NCBI GenBank assembly: GCA_937916185.1
Contig: CALGGD010000006.1
Coordinates: forward strand, 1 to 8,617
Source of the DNA: an uncultured Oxalobacter sp.
GTDB taxonomy: Bacteria; Pseudomonadota; Gammaproteobacteria; Burkholderiales; Burkholderiaceae_D
Length of the DNA: 8,617 bases
Reading direction: 5' to 3'
Part shown: positions 1 through 7,559 of the stretch, one piece after another
Layout of the letters: every line of letters begins with the position of its first letter
Numbering within the stretch: position 1 is the first letter of the stretch
Made by a program: the position numbers and the translations under genes
Notes under the pieces: model-generated
What the model was told of the DNA's origin: nothing
Databases searched by the model: none
Seen by the model: the letters and a program-made list of their open reading frames with translations, nothing else

Positions 1-765
1 GACCCAGGTGCCGTCTGGACGGGGCTGGTACTGATATTTCTCAAGTGCCGCAGCCACCTGCTCCCTGGTCCATGGTTGCCCGTTCGGCTGGATGCTGAGC
101 CAGACCTTCGCATCATGGTTTGAGACAAATTCATGCAGCTGCCGTGCCTGATCAATCACTTTCTCCATATCCGGGACATCCATTTCGGCATCGATGTCAG
201 CCGTCAGATGGTTCAGTTGGGCAATCAGGCTCGAGAATTCGATGTCTGTCAGCGCACCGTGACGGTTCGCCAGCAGGACACAGACCCTGAACTGGCTGTA
301 GGCATGGGATGGGCGGATGGCATGCCAGTTCTTCTGACCGTTCTCATCATCGGTCAGGCCGACAAAACGCACGGGCATCTTGCCGGCATATTGCCAAGAC
401 TGGAGCAAAGGCAGGATTTTTTCCGCAGGCACTTCCGCTTCCGGGGTGATGGTGATGGCACATTCAATGATGTCATCGACCGGGAACTCCCGCATTCCCG
501 AGACAAGGGATTCCGCCACCGCCGCCTTTTCCGACTCTTCCATCTGGGCAATGACTGTATCGACCGTCTCTCCGGGTTCAGCCACCTCTCCTGAGCCGTT
601 TTCCGATGCGGTTTCCGCTTTCTCTGCGGCTTCCTCAGCCAGACGGCGGGCAATCTCCGCCTTGTGCAGGCGGCTGGCACGGATCCGGTTATAGATGATG
701 ATGAACAATATCAGGATGGATCCTCCTGCAATGAGGATCAGCTGTAAATCTGTCAGACCTTTCAT
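1..765 (-). CDS. zipA: Cell division protein ZipA homologue (3' end outside window)
   Basis: ZipA is an inner-membrane division protein that tethers FtsZ to the membrane and stabilises the Z ring. The visible 255 residues begin MKGLTDLQLILIAGG. A single N-terminal membrane anchor spans about residues 7-25, very rich in Ile/Leu and followed by basic residues (YNRIRASRLHK). Next comes a short Glu/Ala-rich linker (about 36-90) and then a globular domain (about 96-255) that fits the ZipA C-terminal FtsZ-binding domain (pattern VDDIIECAITIT, then FVGL, YSQFRVCVLLANRHG and LTDIEFSSLIAQL). The linker is shorter than the Pro/Gln-rich linker of E. coli ZipA. The start lies 4 bp after the smc stop, with GGGG inside the end of smc as the likely ribosome site, so co-transcription and coupling are likely. 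The reading frame is open to the edge with no stop. The assignment rests on domain pattern plus the known smc-zipA order; the family is certain enough, the exact function less so. Confidence 0.85.
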   Translation of the reverse strand, partial: MKGLTDLQLILIAGGSILILFIIIYNRIRASRLHKAEIARRLAEEAAEKAETASENGSGEVAEPGETVDTVIAQMEESEKAAVAESLVSGMREFPVDDIIECAITITPEAEVPAEKILPLLQSWQYAGKMPVRFVGLTDDENGQKNWHAIRPSHAYSQFRVCVLLANRHGALTDIEFSSLIAQLNHLTADIDAEMDVPDMEKVIDQARQLHEFVSNHDAKVWLSIQPNGQPWTREQVAAALEKYQYQPRPDGTWV

Positions 766-769
766 GCGG

Positions 770-3700
770 TTACCCCTTTTCTACGAATTCCCCTGCATGG
801 CTGAGATCGACACTGACAATGCGGGAAACGCCTTTTTCCTGCATGGTCACGCCAATGAGCTCTTCTGCCATCTCCATGGCAATCTGGTTATGTGAGATGA
901 ACAGGAACTGGGTCTGTCCCGACATTTTCGTCACCAGACTGCTGAACCGTGCCGTATTGGCATCATCCAATGGTGCATCCACTTCGTCAAGCAGGCAGAA
1001 CGGCGCTGGATTCAACTGGAACAGTGAGAAGACCAATGCCAATGCCGTCAACGCTTTTTCGCCCCCGGAAAGCAGATGTATTGTCGCATTTTTTTTGCCG
1101 GGTGGCTGTGCCATGATCTGGATGCCTGCATCCAGAATCTCATCACCGCTCATAATCAGCTGGGACTTGCCGCCACCAAACAGGACCGGGAACAGTTCGT
1201 CAAGGGACTGGTTGACCTTGTCAAAAGTATTCCTCAACTGCTGCCGGGTTTCCCTGTCGATGCGTTTGATGGCATCTTCCAGTGTCGTGATGGCATCTGT
1301 CAGGTCTTGATGCTGCTCCTGCAGGTACTGCCGGCGTTCCCGCCCTTCCTTGAGTTCCTGGGCGGCAGCCAGGTTGACAGGCCCCAATGCATTGATTTCA
1401 GCAGTCAGCCTTGTGATTTCCGCCTGAAGGGATGATGGTTTGGCGTTTGCAGGCATGAGGGGCATCAGGTCCGCCTCAACAACCCCGGCTTCCCGCAGTT
1501 TCTGGGCCTGCTGCCCAGCATTCAACCGGGCTTCCTGTTCCTTGAGCTGCAATGCCACGATACGATCCTGCTGCGGCTGCACCTGCTGTTCTTCCATGAC
1601 TGTCCGCAACTGCTGGGCGGCATCATCCAGGGCATTGCGTCTGTCTGCCAGCAGCTGTTCCTGATCCAGCCGTTTATCGAGCAATGACTGGAGCCGGTTT
1701 TCCTGGATACTGTTTTCCAGGTTCTCCAGTTCCTTGCGGTTGACAGCAATCCCCTCATCCGCCCGCTGGGCCTGTACGGCTGCCATTTTGGCCTGACGGT
1801 CTATCTCTTCCATCCGAAGCCGCAATGTCTGCTGGGCGAAAACCGCCTGCTGCACCTGTTTCTCGATTTCATGGCAGGTTTCACGGGCGCGCATCAGTTT
1901 CTCTTCTGCTGCGGCAACTGTCTCATGGAAAGCATCTTCTTTCTCCTGTTTTTCAACCAGCTGCTGGTCCAGTTCTTCCAACAGCTGCTCCTGTACAGCA
2001 ATTTCCGCCTGTTTTTCCTGACTGTCCTCATCCAACGCACTGAGCATCTGCATAATCTGTTCCTGCTGCATCGCATAATGGCGCTGGTTTTCCTCTTCCT
2101 TGAGGATGGCAAAACGGAGCTCATTCAAGCGGCCTGTCAGCTGTCCGATATCCTGGTTTAGACGCTGTACCGCCATCTGCCGGTCATCCAGCTGGCGTTC
2201 TGCATCCTGGAGACTGGCTGTCGCCTGTTTCAGCTCATCCTCAAGCCTGCCGGCATCTGCTTCAAGACGGGCGATTTCCTGATAACGCGAAAAAAAGCCT
2301 TCGGCTTCCGACTCCATCGCATAGAGACGGACACTGTATCGATCGATCCGGTGCCCTTGTGGCACTACGAAACAGGCACCTGCAGGCAACTGATGGCGGT
2401 CCCTGACTGCTGTTGCCAGGTCAGGTGCGGTATAGATGCCTTGCAGCCAGTTGCGCAGGACAGGCATCAGGTAAGGAAGGCCTGTCTTTATCTTGGACAG
2501 CAGGATATCCAGTCCTTCAGCTTCTGTTGCCGTATCTTGACCGGCTTCCTGTACCTGTGGGACATGATGGAAACTGAGCCGGGCTGGCAATGTGCCACGG
2601 GCAAAGGCTTCCGTCCATTCCAGACGTGACAGTTCAATCGACTGCATCCTTTCCGCAAGGACAGCCTCGACGGCGGTTTCCCACACCGGTTCACTGGTGA
2701 TATGCCGCCAGAAAGGCTGGAAACCCTCCAGCTGGTTCTCCTTGAGCCACTGATAGCGTCTGCCACGCTGACCGGTCTTCTCCGCTATCTGACGGAGTGC
2801 ATTCAACCGGCTCTCATGCTGGATGATGGCTTCACGGCACTGATGGACACGGGTCGCCGCCTGATCCCTGGCGTCATGGAACCCGGAAAGCCCTTCTTCC
2901 AGACTCTCCAGTTGGTATTGCAGTTCCTGCAGCCGCTGTCCGGTTTCTTCACGTGCGGCTATCTGTTCCTGCAACAACGCACTGTCTGGCTCTTGAAGCC
3001 GATTACGCTGTCCAACCAGTTTTTCCCGTTTGAGACCGCTTTCTGTCAGGATATGCCTCAGGTTCCTGTGTGTATTGGCAGCAACGGCGATCTGGCGCTG
3101 TATCTGCTGGCAAGCTTCTTTCAGCAGCCGTTCTTCCTGCCGGTGCCGCACCAATATTTCTTCGTAATGCGGCAGCCCTTCCTGCTGTTCTGCCAAGCGC
3201 TCTTCCGCCATCTCCTGGACAGCCTGCTGTTCCGCCAGCTTTTCTTTGATGCTTTCCAGTTCCGCAGTGAAGTCCGGGACCTGTTTCGACCATTCTTCCT
3301 TCTGCGCCTCAAACGCGGTTATCTGGGACTCAAGGCGCTTGCGGGTCTCTGCAATGTAATCAATCTGGGCGGTCAGGCTGCCGATTTCCGCATTGATGCT
3401 GTACAGGCTGCCCTGCGCCTCATGCAGTGCCTTGTTGGCGTTTTCATGCTCGACACGGAGCTTTTCCAGTTCTGCATCACAGCGGGTGATTCCTGCACGG
3501 ATACCCTCAAGTTCCGTCTTTGCCTTATCTGTCTGTTGGTTCAGGGAAACCTGTTCCTGTTCGCTATGCTGTTTCTGCAGAAGCCACAGGAACTGCTGCT
3601 GCCGGTCACGCTGTCCAGACAGGTCGCTGTAATGCGCCGCAAGCTCCGCCTGCTGCTGGAGCCGCTCAAGCTGCTGTTCCTGCTCGGCAAGGATATCAAG

Positions 3701-4282
3701 GACACGGTTGAGGTTTTCCTGTGAATCCGCAAGGCGGCGGGCGGTCTCTTTGCGGCGTTCTTTATATTTGGACACCCCTGCCGCCTCTTCCAGAAAAGTG
3801 CGGAGTTCATCCGGCCGGGCTTCAATGATACGGGAAATCATGCCCTGACCAATAATGGCATAAGCCCGTGGACCGAGGCCTGTTCCCAGGAAAATATCAT
3901 GGATATCCCGGCGGCGGACGGTTGTCCCATTGATGGAATAGGTAGAACCGCCTTCACGGGTCAACACCCGGCGGACAGCCAGTTCGGTGTATTTTCCCCA
4001 TTGCCCGCCAATCCGTCCATCGCTGTTGTCGAACACCAGCTCCACAGAAGCCCTGCCTGCCGGTTTCCTGGTCGTGGTTCCGTTGAAAATGACGTCTTTC
4101 ATCGATTCGCCACGCAGTTCAGATGCACGGGATTCCCCGAGCACCCAGCGGACGGCATCCATGATATTGGATTTTCCACAGCCATTCGGACCGACAATCC
4201 CATTCAGCTTACCCTGGAAACGGATGGTTGTCGGATCAACGAACGACTTGAATCCTGACAGTTTGATGGACGTTAATTCCAC
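770..4282 (-). CDS. smc: Chromosome segregation ATPase SMC
   Basis: This is SMC (1170 aa), the ATPase that with ScpA/ScpB forms bacterial condensin and organises and helps segregate the chromosome. The N-terminal head starts ELTSIKLSGFKSF, followed by Walker A GPNGCGKSN (31-39) and a Q-loop at GQG (Q146). Coiled-coil arms rich in Glu/Gln/Lys run about 170-500 and 665-1000, around a hinge at about 505-660. The C-terminal head carries the ABC signature LSGGEKALTAL (1071-1081), Walker B with LLDE (1097-1100), a D-loop and the switch His in SHN (H1131). Length is normal for the family. The start is GTG: the preceding in-frame stop (4298-4300) leaves no other start, and the N-terminus matches known SMCs. 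There is no visible Shine-Dalgarno; the leader is pyrimidine-rich. It is followed by zipA after 4 bp and is divergent from the pbpG-like gene. The hinge is divergent from textbook SMC hinges; I recall such divergence in other betaproteobacterial SMCs. Confidence 0.97.
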   Translation of the reverse strand: MELTSIKLSGFKSFVDPTTIRFQGKLNGIVGPNGCGKSNIMDAVRWVLGESRASELRGESMKDVIFNGTTTRKPAGRASVELVFDNSDGRIGGQWGKYTELAVRRVLTREGGSTYSINGTTVRRRDIHDIFLGTGLGPRAYAIIGQGMISRIIEARPDELRTFLEEAAGVSKYKERRKETARRLADSQENLNRVLDILAEQEQQLERLQQQAELAAHYSDLSGQRDRQQQFLWLLQKQHSEQEQVSLNQQTDKAKTELEGIRAGITRCDAELEKLRVEHENANKALHEAQGSLYSINAEIGSLTAQIDYIAETRKRLESQITAFEAQKEEWSKQVPDFTAELESIKEKLAEQQAVQEMAEERLAEQQEGLPHYEEILVRHRQEERLLKEACQQIQRQIAVAANTHRNLRHILTESGLKREKLVGQRNRLQEPDSALLQEQIAAREETGQRLQELQYQLESLEEGLSGFHDARDQAATRVHQCREAIIQHESRLNALRQIAEKTGQRGRRYQWLKENQLEGFQPFWRHITSEPVWETAVEAVLAERMQSIELSRLEWTEAFARGTLPARLSFHHVPQVQEAGQDTATEAEGLDILLSKIKTGLPYLMPVLRNWLQGIYTAPDLATAVRDRHQLPAGACFVVPQGHRIDRYSVRLYAMESEAEGFFSRYQEIARLEADAGRLEDELKQATASLQDAERQLDDRQMAVQRLNQDIGQLTGRLNELRFAILKEEENQRHYAMQQEQIMQMLSALDEDSQEKQAEIAVQEQLLEELDQQLVEKQEKEDAFHETVAAAEEKLMRARETCHEIEKQVQQAVFAQQTLRLRMEEIDRQAKMAAVQAQRADEGIAVNRKELENLENSIQENRLQSLLDKRLDQEQLLADRRNALDDAAQQLRTVMEEQQVQPQQDRIVALQLKEQEARLNAGQQAQKLREAGVVEADLMPLMPANAKPSSLQAEITRLTAEINALGPVNLAAAQELKEGRERRQYLQEQHQDLTDAITTLEDAIKRIDRETRQQLRNTFDKVNQSLDELFPVLFGGGKSQLIMSGDEILDAGIQIMAQPPGKKNATIHLLSGGEKALTALALVFSLFQLNPAPFCLLDEVDAPLDDANTARFSSLVTKMSGQTQFLFISHNQIAMEMAEELIGVTMQEKGVSRIVSVDLSHAGEFVEKG

Positions 4283-4312
4283 ACGGAAAAAAGAAGGTCA
4301 AAGGAAAATGTA

Positions 4313-4341
4313 ATCATACCGCAGAAGCGGTTTACGGCTTA
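4313..4341 (-). promoter_or_regulatory. Candidate smc promoter
   Basis: Read on the minus strand there is TATGAT (4318-4313), a 5/6 match to a sigma70 -10 box. A weak -35 (TAAGCC, 4341-4336) lies 17 bp further upstream. The spacer holds the inverted repeat ACCGC-agaa-GCGGT (4318-4331), which could be an operator. Transcription from here would give a leader of about 24 nt with no ribosome site before the GTG of smc. The -10 is convincing, the -35 is poor. Confidence 0.35.
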
Positions 4342-4376
4342 CGCTTTTTCTCCCTTGCCATCAAAGGTCTGGGGCG

Positions 4377-4390
4377 GGGCATTTATGCCC
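4377..4390. repeat. Palindrome GGGCAT-TT-ATGCCC in the divergent intergenic region
   Basis: Perfect 6-bp arms separated by two bases lie near the middle of the 246-bp region between the divergent smc and pbpG-like genes. This could be a regulator binding site; no regulator can be named from the sequence, and chance occurrence is possible. Confidence 0.25.
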
Positions 4391-4452
4391 GTCATCTGTT
4401 TTCTTTCCAGAATGGATGAGGAAAAACTGCTATCAACGCACGATGATTACGG

Positions 4453-4499
4453 TTTTTTACATTTTTTCATTTTTTCTGACGGTCGATTTTCGGTATACT
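4453..4499 (+). promoter_or_regulatory. Candidate promoter of the pbpG-like gene with T-tracts
   Basis: TATACT (4494-4499) is a good -10 box placed about 30 bp before the start codon. No good -35 lies 17 bp upstream. Instead there are three runs of six T (4453-4458, 4462-4467, 4470-4475) spaced 8-9 bp apart, which could bend DNA or act like an UP element. The predicted transcript start near 4506 gives a leader of about 23 nt containing the ribosome site. Confidence 0.4.
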
Positions 4500-4511
4500 G
4501 GGATACTTTCA

Positions 4512-4520
4512 GAGGGAGGT
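4512..4520 (+). promoter_or_regulatory. Ribosome binding site that fixes the pbpG-like start
   Basis: GAGGGAGGT lies 8 nt before the ATG at 4529. It supports this start over the upstream in-frame ATG at 4355, because the protein from 4529 begins with a clean signal peptide while the 58-residue upstream extension does not. Confidence 0.8.
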
Positions 4521-4528
4521 GCTTGGTT

Positions 4529-6067
4529 ATGCGGAAATTTACAGTGGGATTGCTGGCAATGTTGGTTGCAGGCATCTTCGCAACATCCCCTGTATCTGCG
4601 TCCGTGAAGAAAATAACCATGGCGGTTCCTGCCAAGAAAACGGACTTGAAGAAAACGGTATCAAAAGACAGCAAGCCGGCAAAAACAGTGGCGAAAAACG
4701 CGGATAAAGGGAAAGCCGCCACAAAACAGGCAGCCAAGACCACCAAGGCGGTTGCCCCTGCCAGGGAAAAAGCTGGAAAAACCAGCACCAAAAACCCAGC
4801 GAAAACGGCTGTCGCCAATCACGGCAAAGACCGGCAGTCCGTTTCTGCCAGACAGCCTGTGAAAACAGCATCAGCCAAAACCGCTGCTGCTAAACATGCG
4901 CCGGTCAAGACTGCCGTCCAGCAGCCTGCCAGAAAAACGTCATCGGCTGTGGCCAAGACGGTCCATACTCCTGTATATACGCATACACAGCCGGTTGTCC
5001 GGAACACTTACAGACAGCCAGTCTCGACCTTACACGCCACATCAACTGAGCCGTTGCCTGCTTTCTCAACATCAGGCGGTTCCGCCACTTCAAGCAGCGC
5101 TTATAGGACAGCAGCCCCCCAGTCAGCTTCTGTAACGCCACCGATTTCCTCTTTTGGCAGATCCAGCAGCCTGCCCGCGACTTTCAACACACCATCCAAT
5201 GCATCCCTGCCAAACCAGAGACCGATTTATGTGAACGAAACACCGAATGGTCCTGAAACCCGGGCCAAATCCGTGCTGGTGCTGGATGAGGACAAACTGA
5301 AAATCCTTTATGAACGCAACAGCACTTCACGCATGTCAATGGCTTCCATCACAAAACTGATGACTGCTTTGGTGGTTGTTGAGGCGATGCAGGATATGAA
5401 ACAGATCCTTGAGATTTCTGAAGAGGATATCGACCACATCAAGGGGACTGGCTCAAGGCTGAAAATCGGCACACGGCTGAGCCGTGGGGAAATGCTGCAT
5501 CTGGCGTTGATGAGTTCTGAGAACCGCGCAGCCTCTGCCTTGGGCCGTTATTACCCGGGAGGCAGGGAAGCTTTCATCAATGCCATGAATCTGAAAGCGG
5601 CGATATTGGGTATGACAAATACCCGGTATGTGGATACCAATGGCCTCTCCCCACAGAATGTCTCCTGCGCAAGGGATCTGGCCAAACTGGTCATGGCAGC
5701 GGCTGAACATCCGCTTATCCGGAAATACTCCACAGCGGAATACCACACGGTTTACGATGGCGAAAAGAACCTGAGTTATGGCAGCACCAACCGGTTGACC
5801 CATAGTTCAAGCTGGAAAATCCAAGTCCAGAAGACAGGCTATATCCGTGAAGCCGGACAGTGCCTCGTGATGAAAACCACGATTGACGGCCGTCCGATTG
5901 TGATGGTTCTGCTGAATGTGGTGGGACCCAAAGGTGCACGTATTGTTGATGCCCAGCAGATCAAGAACTGGCTGACACACAGCAATACCAGTTCCAGCTC
6001 TTTCTTCAGCAGCCGGACCTCATCGAACCGCAACGCCTCCTTCGGGGAGGATGACTTTTATAATTGA
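4529..6067 (+). CDS. pbpG: D-alanyl-D-alanine endopeptidase, PBP7/PbpG-like, with long basic extension
   Basis: This is a periplasmic serine peptidase of the low-molecular-weight penicillin-binding proteins (peptidase S11), expected to cleave D-Ala cross-links in peptidoglycan. It is 512 aa. The signal peptide MRKFTVGLLAMLVAGIFATS continues to VSA, with probable cleavage after A24. Residues 26-235 are low complexity: Lys/Ala/Thr-rich to about 145, then Ser/Thr/Pro-rich. The catalytic domain (about 245-483) has all three motifs: S273-I-T-K276 (SxxK), S330-E-N332 (SxN) and K435-T-G437. Stretches such as LMSSENRAA, YYPGG, GMTNTR and GQCLVM closely follow E. coli PBP7, which favours PbpG over the DacA carboxypeptidases. 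E. coli PBP7 is only about 310 aa, so roughly 200 residues of basic linker are extra. The Ser/Asn-rich tail (485-512) has no recognisable membrane-binding helix. It is divergent from smc. The family is secure; whether it acts as endo- or carboxypeptidase is inferred. Confidence 0.92.
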   Translation: MRKFTVGLLAMLVAGIFATSPVSASVKKITMAVPAKKTDLKKTVSKDSKPAKTVAKNADKGKAATKQAAKTTKAVAPAREKAGKTSTKNPAKTAVANHGKDRQSVSARQPVKTASAKTAAAKHAPVKTAVQQPARKTSSAVAKTVHTPVYTHTQPVVRNTYRQPVSTLHATSTEPLPAFSTSGGSATSSSAYRTAAPQSASVTPPISSFGRSSSLPATFNTPSNASLPNQRPIYVNETPNGPETRAKSVLVLDEDKLKILYERNSTSRMSMASITKLMTALVVVEAMQDMKQILEISEEDIDHIKGTGSRLKIGTRLSRGEMLHLALMSSENRAASALGRYYPGGREAFINAMNLKAAILGMTNTRYVDTNGLSPQNVSCARDLAKLVMAAAEHPLIRKYSTAEYHTVYDGEKNLSYGSTNRLTHSSSWKIQVQKTGYIREAGQCLVMKTTIDGRPIVMVLLNVVGPKGARIVDAQQIKNWLTHSNTSSSSFFSSRTSSNRNASFGEDDFYN

Positions 6068-6084
6068 CCGGCATCACACCCCAT

Positions 6085-6123
6085 CCGGCAGGCAGCTGGA
6101 TAATGTGTGCCTACGGTTTCTGT
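6085..6123 (+). terminator. Weak candidate terminator after the pbpG-like gene
   Basis: CCG-gc-AGGCA (6085-6094) can pair with TGCCT-a-CGG (6108-6116) around a 13-nt loop. It is followed by an interrupted T stretch (TTTCTGTTT). The stem is bulged and the T-tract poor, so this is tentative. The rest of 6068-6190 shows no other clear signal. Confidence 0.25.
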
Positions 6124-6190
6124 TTGCCTGATACCCTCCCAAAAAGCAGGAATCCATCTGACAGCAGGCTGTTCCACAACTGCTGCGGAC

Positions 6191-6221
6191 TTTACCTGTT
6201 CAAGCCTGCTTTCTCTATAAT
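6191..6221 (+). promoter_or_regulatory. Candidate promoter of the nitroreductase gene
   Basis: A perfect -10 TATAAT (6216-6221) lies 36 bp before the start codon. The best -35 is TTTACC (6191-6196), 4/6, with a long 19-bp spacer. The stretch 6216-6234 matches 12 of 19 positions of the classical Fur box, mostly in its first two hexamers, so iron control is possible. It is also an AT run in which such matches arise easily. Confidence 0.5.
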
Positions 6222-6243
6222 AATAATCAGGTCAAAAGCATAT

Positions 6244-6250
6244 TGAGGAG
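6244..6250 (+). promoter_or_regulatory. Nitroreductase ribosome binding site
   Basis: TGAGGAG lies 6 nt upstream of ATG 6257 and sets the start. GAGGAGA (6245-6251) is perfectly complementary over 7 nt to UCUCCUC in the predicted small RNA at 7876-7980. Confidence 0.85.
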
Positions 6251-6256
6251 AAACAC

Positions 6257-6904
6257 ATGGAATTCAGTGAAACCGTGAAAAAACGTCGTTCCATTCGGGA
6301 TTTTGATGAAAGGCCGATTGATAAAACAGTCCTGAGAGCGATTGTCGAAGAAGCCCAATGGGCTCCCTCCTGGGTCAACTCCCAGCCCTGGAAAGTCTAT
6401 ATCGCAACAGGAGACACCCTGAAAGCCATCAAGAAAGACCACCTTGCCAAAATCCAGGCAGGTGAAAACGGCAATTCGGACTTCAAACGGGCTGCCCGGG
6501 AATCTTTCGGTGCATTCCCACTCAAAAATATGCAGGCACTCGGGGCACATCTGGGCGCTTACCTGAACAATGACTTCACAGAATTCAATGCAGCACAAGG
6601 ACGTCTTTACCGATGCAGCGCTGCGGTTTACATCACCATCCCCAAAGGTGCTCCAGAATGGGCGGTCATGGATATGGGCGGCTTTGAACAGACCTTGATG
6701 TTAAGCGCCGCCAGCAGGGGGATTGATTCCATCCCTGCTTATGAGTTTGTGAAATTCCCTGATATGGTACGCAGCTATCTGGGTATTCCAGAAGATGAGC
6801 TGGTTGCCATCGGTGTCGGTCTTGGCTATGCTTCTGACCTTGGCATGAACGGCTACCGTTCCCCACGAGTTCCTTTGGATGAGATGCTGGTCATTAAAGA
6901 ATAA
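6257..6904 (+). CDS. Nitroreductase family protein
   Basis: This is a 215-aa FMN-dependent NAD(P)H oxidoreductase of the nitroreductase superfamily, expected to be cytosolic and dimeric. Seen in the sequence: the N-terminal phosphate-binding motif KKRRSIRDF (8-16), the FMN-contact stretch APSWVNSQPWKV (36-47), a central helix with MGGFEQTLMLSAASRG (140-155), the typical IGVGLGYASD (185-194) and a C-terminal basic RSPRVPLDE (201-209). Length is typical. There is no signal peptide and no visible membrane segment. Family members reduce nitroaromatics, quinones, enones or flavins; the physiological substrate cannot be told from this sequence. It has its own promoter and strong ribosome site, and the next gene starts 24 bp after its stop. 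The family is secure, the substrate unknown. Confidence 0.93.
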   Translation: MEFSETVKKRRSIRDFDERPIDKTVLRAIVEEAQWAPSWVNSQPWKVYIATGDTLKAIKKDHLAKIQAGENGNSDFKRAARESFGAFPLKNMQALGAHLGAYLNNDFTEFNAAQGRLYRCSAAVYITIPKGAPEWAVMDMGGFEQTLMLSAASRGIDSIPAYEFVKFPDMVRSYLGIPEDELVAIGVGLGYASDLGMNGYRSPRVPLDEMLVIKE

Positions 6905-6928
6905 ACACCTGTACCTGCCCAAGAATAA

Positions 6929-7420
6929 ATGATGAAACGTTTGACCGCCACCTGGATGCTGTCGCTGGCATGCCTTCCTGCCTATGCGTCAGGAGTGGCA
7001 GATGGGGTGTTCATGGATTATGACTGGATCAAAAGCCATGCCCAGCTGATCGACACAACCGTAAGCAACCGCATCTATGCAATTGCACCGACCCCTCAGG
7101 ATGTTCAGGATCATACAGGACTGGTCATTGAGATTCCCATCAATCTGAAAGATGGCGATACGATGTATCTTGCTTACGAACAGGCGGACTGTGAGAAGAG
7201 GCAGGTCATCACCCTTTCCAGCAAATTCAATTACCTGAACGGGAAAACCACAACAGAATGGACAAACCAGAAGCATGCCCTGCAGAAAGCGGAATGGCAG
7301 GCAATGACAGGGAAGGCCTATCATGACAGCCAACTCGGGAAACGGGTGGATTTTCTCTGCGGGATGACCAATGGAAACCCCGATTCGAAGACCGTCTTCC
7401 AGCAGTCTGCAGGGGAATGA
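6929..7420 (+). CDS. Small secreted protein of unknown function
   Basis: I do not recognise this 163-aa protein with certainty. The N-terminus MMKRLTATWMLSLACLPAYA is a Sec signal peptide with likely cleavage at AYA-S (residue 20). C15 sits in the hydrophobic core, but the residues before it do not fit a lipobox. The mature part holds two cysteines (C88 in ADCEKRQVITLSS and C144 in DFLCG) that could form a disulfide. The layout (YAIAP, then a G-V-I-E-I-P strand, the D-C-x-x-R motif, LSSKFNYLNG, a Trp-containing stretch and a terminal Cys) is reminiscent of the surface-adhesin-E-like family; this is a weak resemblance only. A second ATG three bases downstream is an alternative start. No strong Shine-Dalgarno is visible (AAGAA only), so translation may be weak or depend on the preceding nitroreductase, 24 bp upstream. 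A strong terminator follows. Confidence 0.8.
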   Translation: MMKRLTATWMLSLACLPAYASGVADGVFMDYDWIKSHAQLIDTTVSNRIYAIAPTPQDVQDHTGLVIEIPINLKDGDTMYLAYEQADCEKRQVITLSSKFNYLNGKTTTEWTNQKHALQKAEWQAMTGKAYHDSQLGKRVDFLCGMTNGNPDSKTVFQQSAGE

Positions 7421-7439
7421 CTGAACACATCACATGGGA

Positions 7440-7478
7440 GAAACGCCCGATGTGCAGAGCGCATCGGGCGTTTCTTTT
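7440..7478 (+). terminator. Rho-independent terminator ending the nitroreductase/secreted-protein unit
   Basis: GAAACGCCCGATG (7440-7452) and CATCGGGCGTTTC (7462-7474) form a perfect 13-bp stem. It can extend by a U-G, a G-C and a C-G pair to a loop of three. TTTCTTTT follows at 7471-7478. It starts 20 bp after the stop codon of the secreted protein. On the minus strand the U-tract is poor, so it works mainly on the plus strand. Confidence 0.9.
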
Positions 7479-7488
7479 GCGGGCAACC

Positions 7489-7552
7489 GAAGATTGATGG
7501 AAACCCATTGAAAAGAGGCGAAGAAAAAATCATCAGGTTCCCTTCAATCTTC
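7489..7552. repeat. Long inverted repeat with 17-nt arms
   Basis: GAAGATTGA (7489-7497) is a perfect reverse complement of TCAATCTTC (7544-7552). Counting inward, the arms extend to 17 nt (7489-7505 and 7536-7552) with 15 pairs and two single mismatches. The 30-nt loop (7506-7535) is purine-rich on the plus strand. It lies just outside the terminator and is not part of it. It would be the 5' end of a transcript from the minus-strand promoter at 7560-7588. Confidence 0.65.
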
Positions 7553-7559
7553 TAAGCAT

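Noticed and set aside
133..694. Plus-strand frames across the zipA homologue
   Set aside because: They are shadows of the continuous minus-strand zipA frame, which has a membrane anchor and the expected domain.
2702..3724. 340-aa open frame on the plus strand inside smc
   Set aside because: It lies antisense to the second-codon-rich coiled-coil region of a certain gene; its Phe/Leu-rich composition is what the reverse strand of Gln/Glu/Lys codons gives. No ribosome site or family resemblance.
4355..4528. 58-residue N-terminal extension of the pbpG-like frame
   Set aside because: No ribosome site at 4355, and it would bury the signal peptide. The start at 4529 has a strong Shine-Dalgarno and a clean signal peptide.
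6162..6185. CAGCAG / CTGCTG inverted repeat before the nitroreductase promoter
   Set aside because: Six-bp arms with a 12-nt loop and no T-tract on either strand; not enough for a terminator or operator call.
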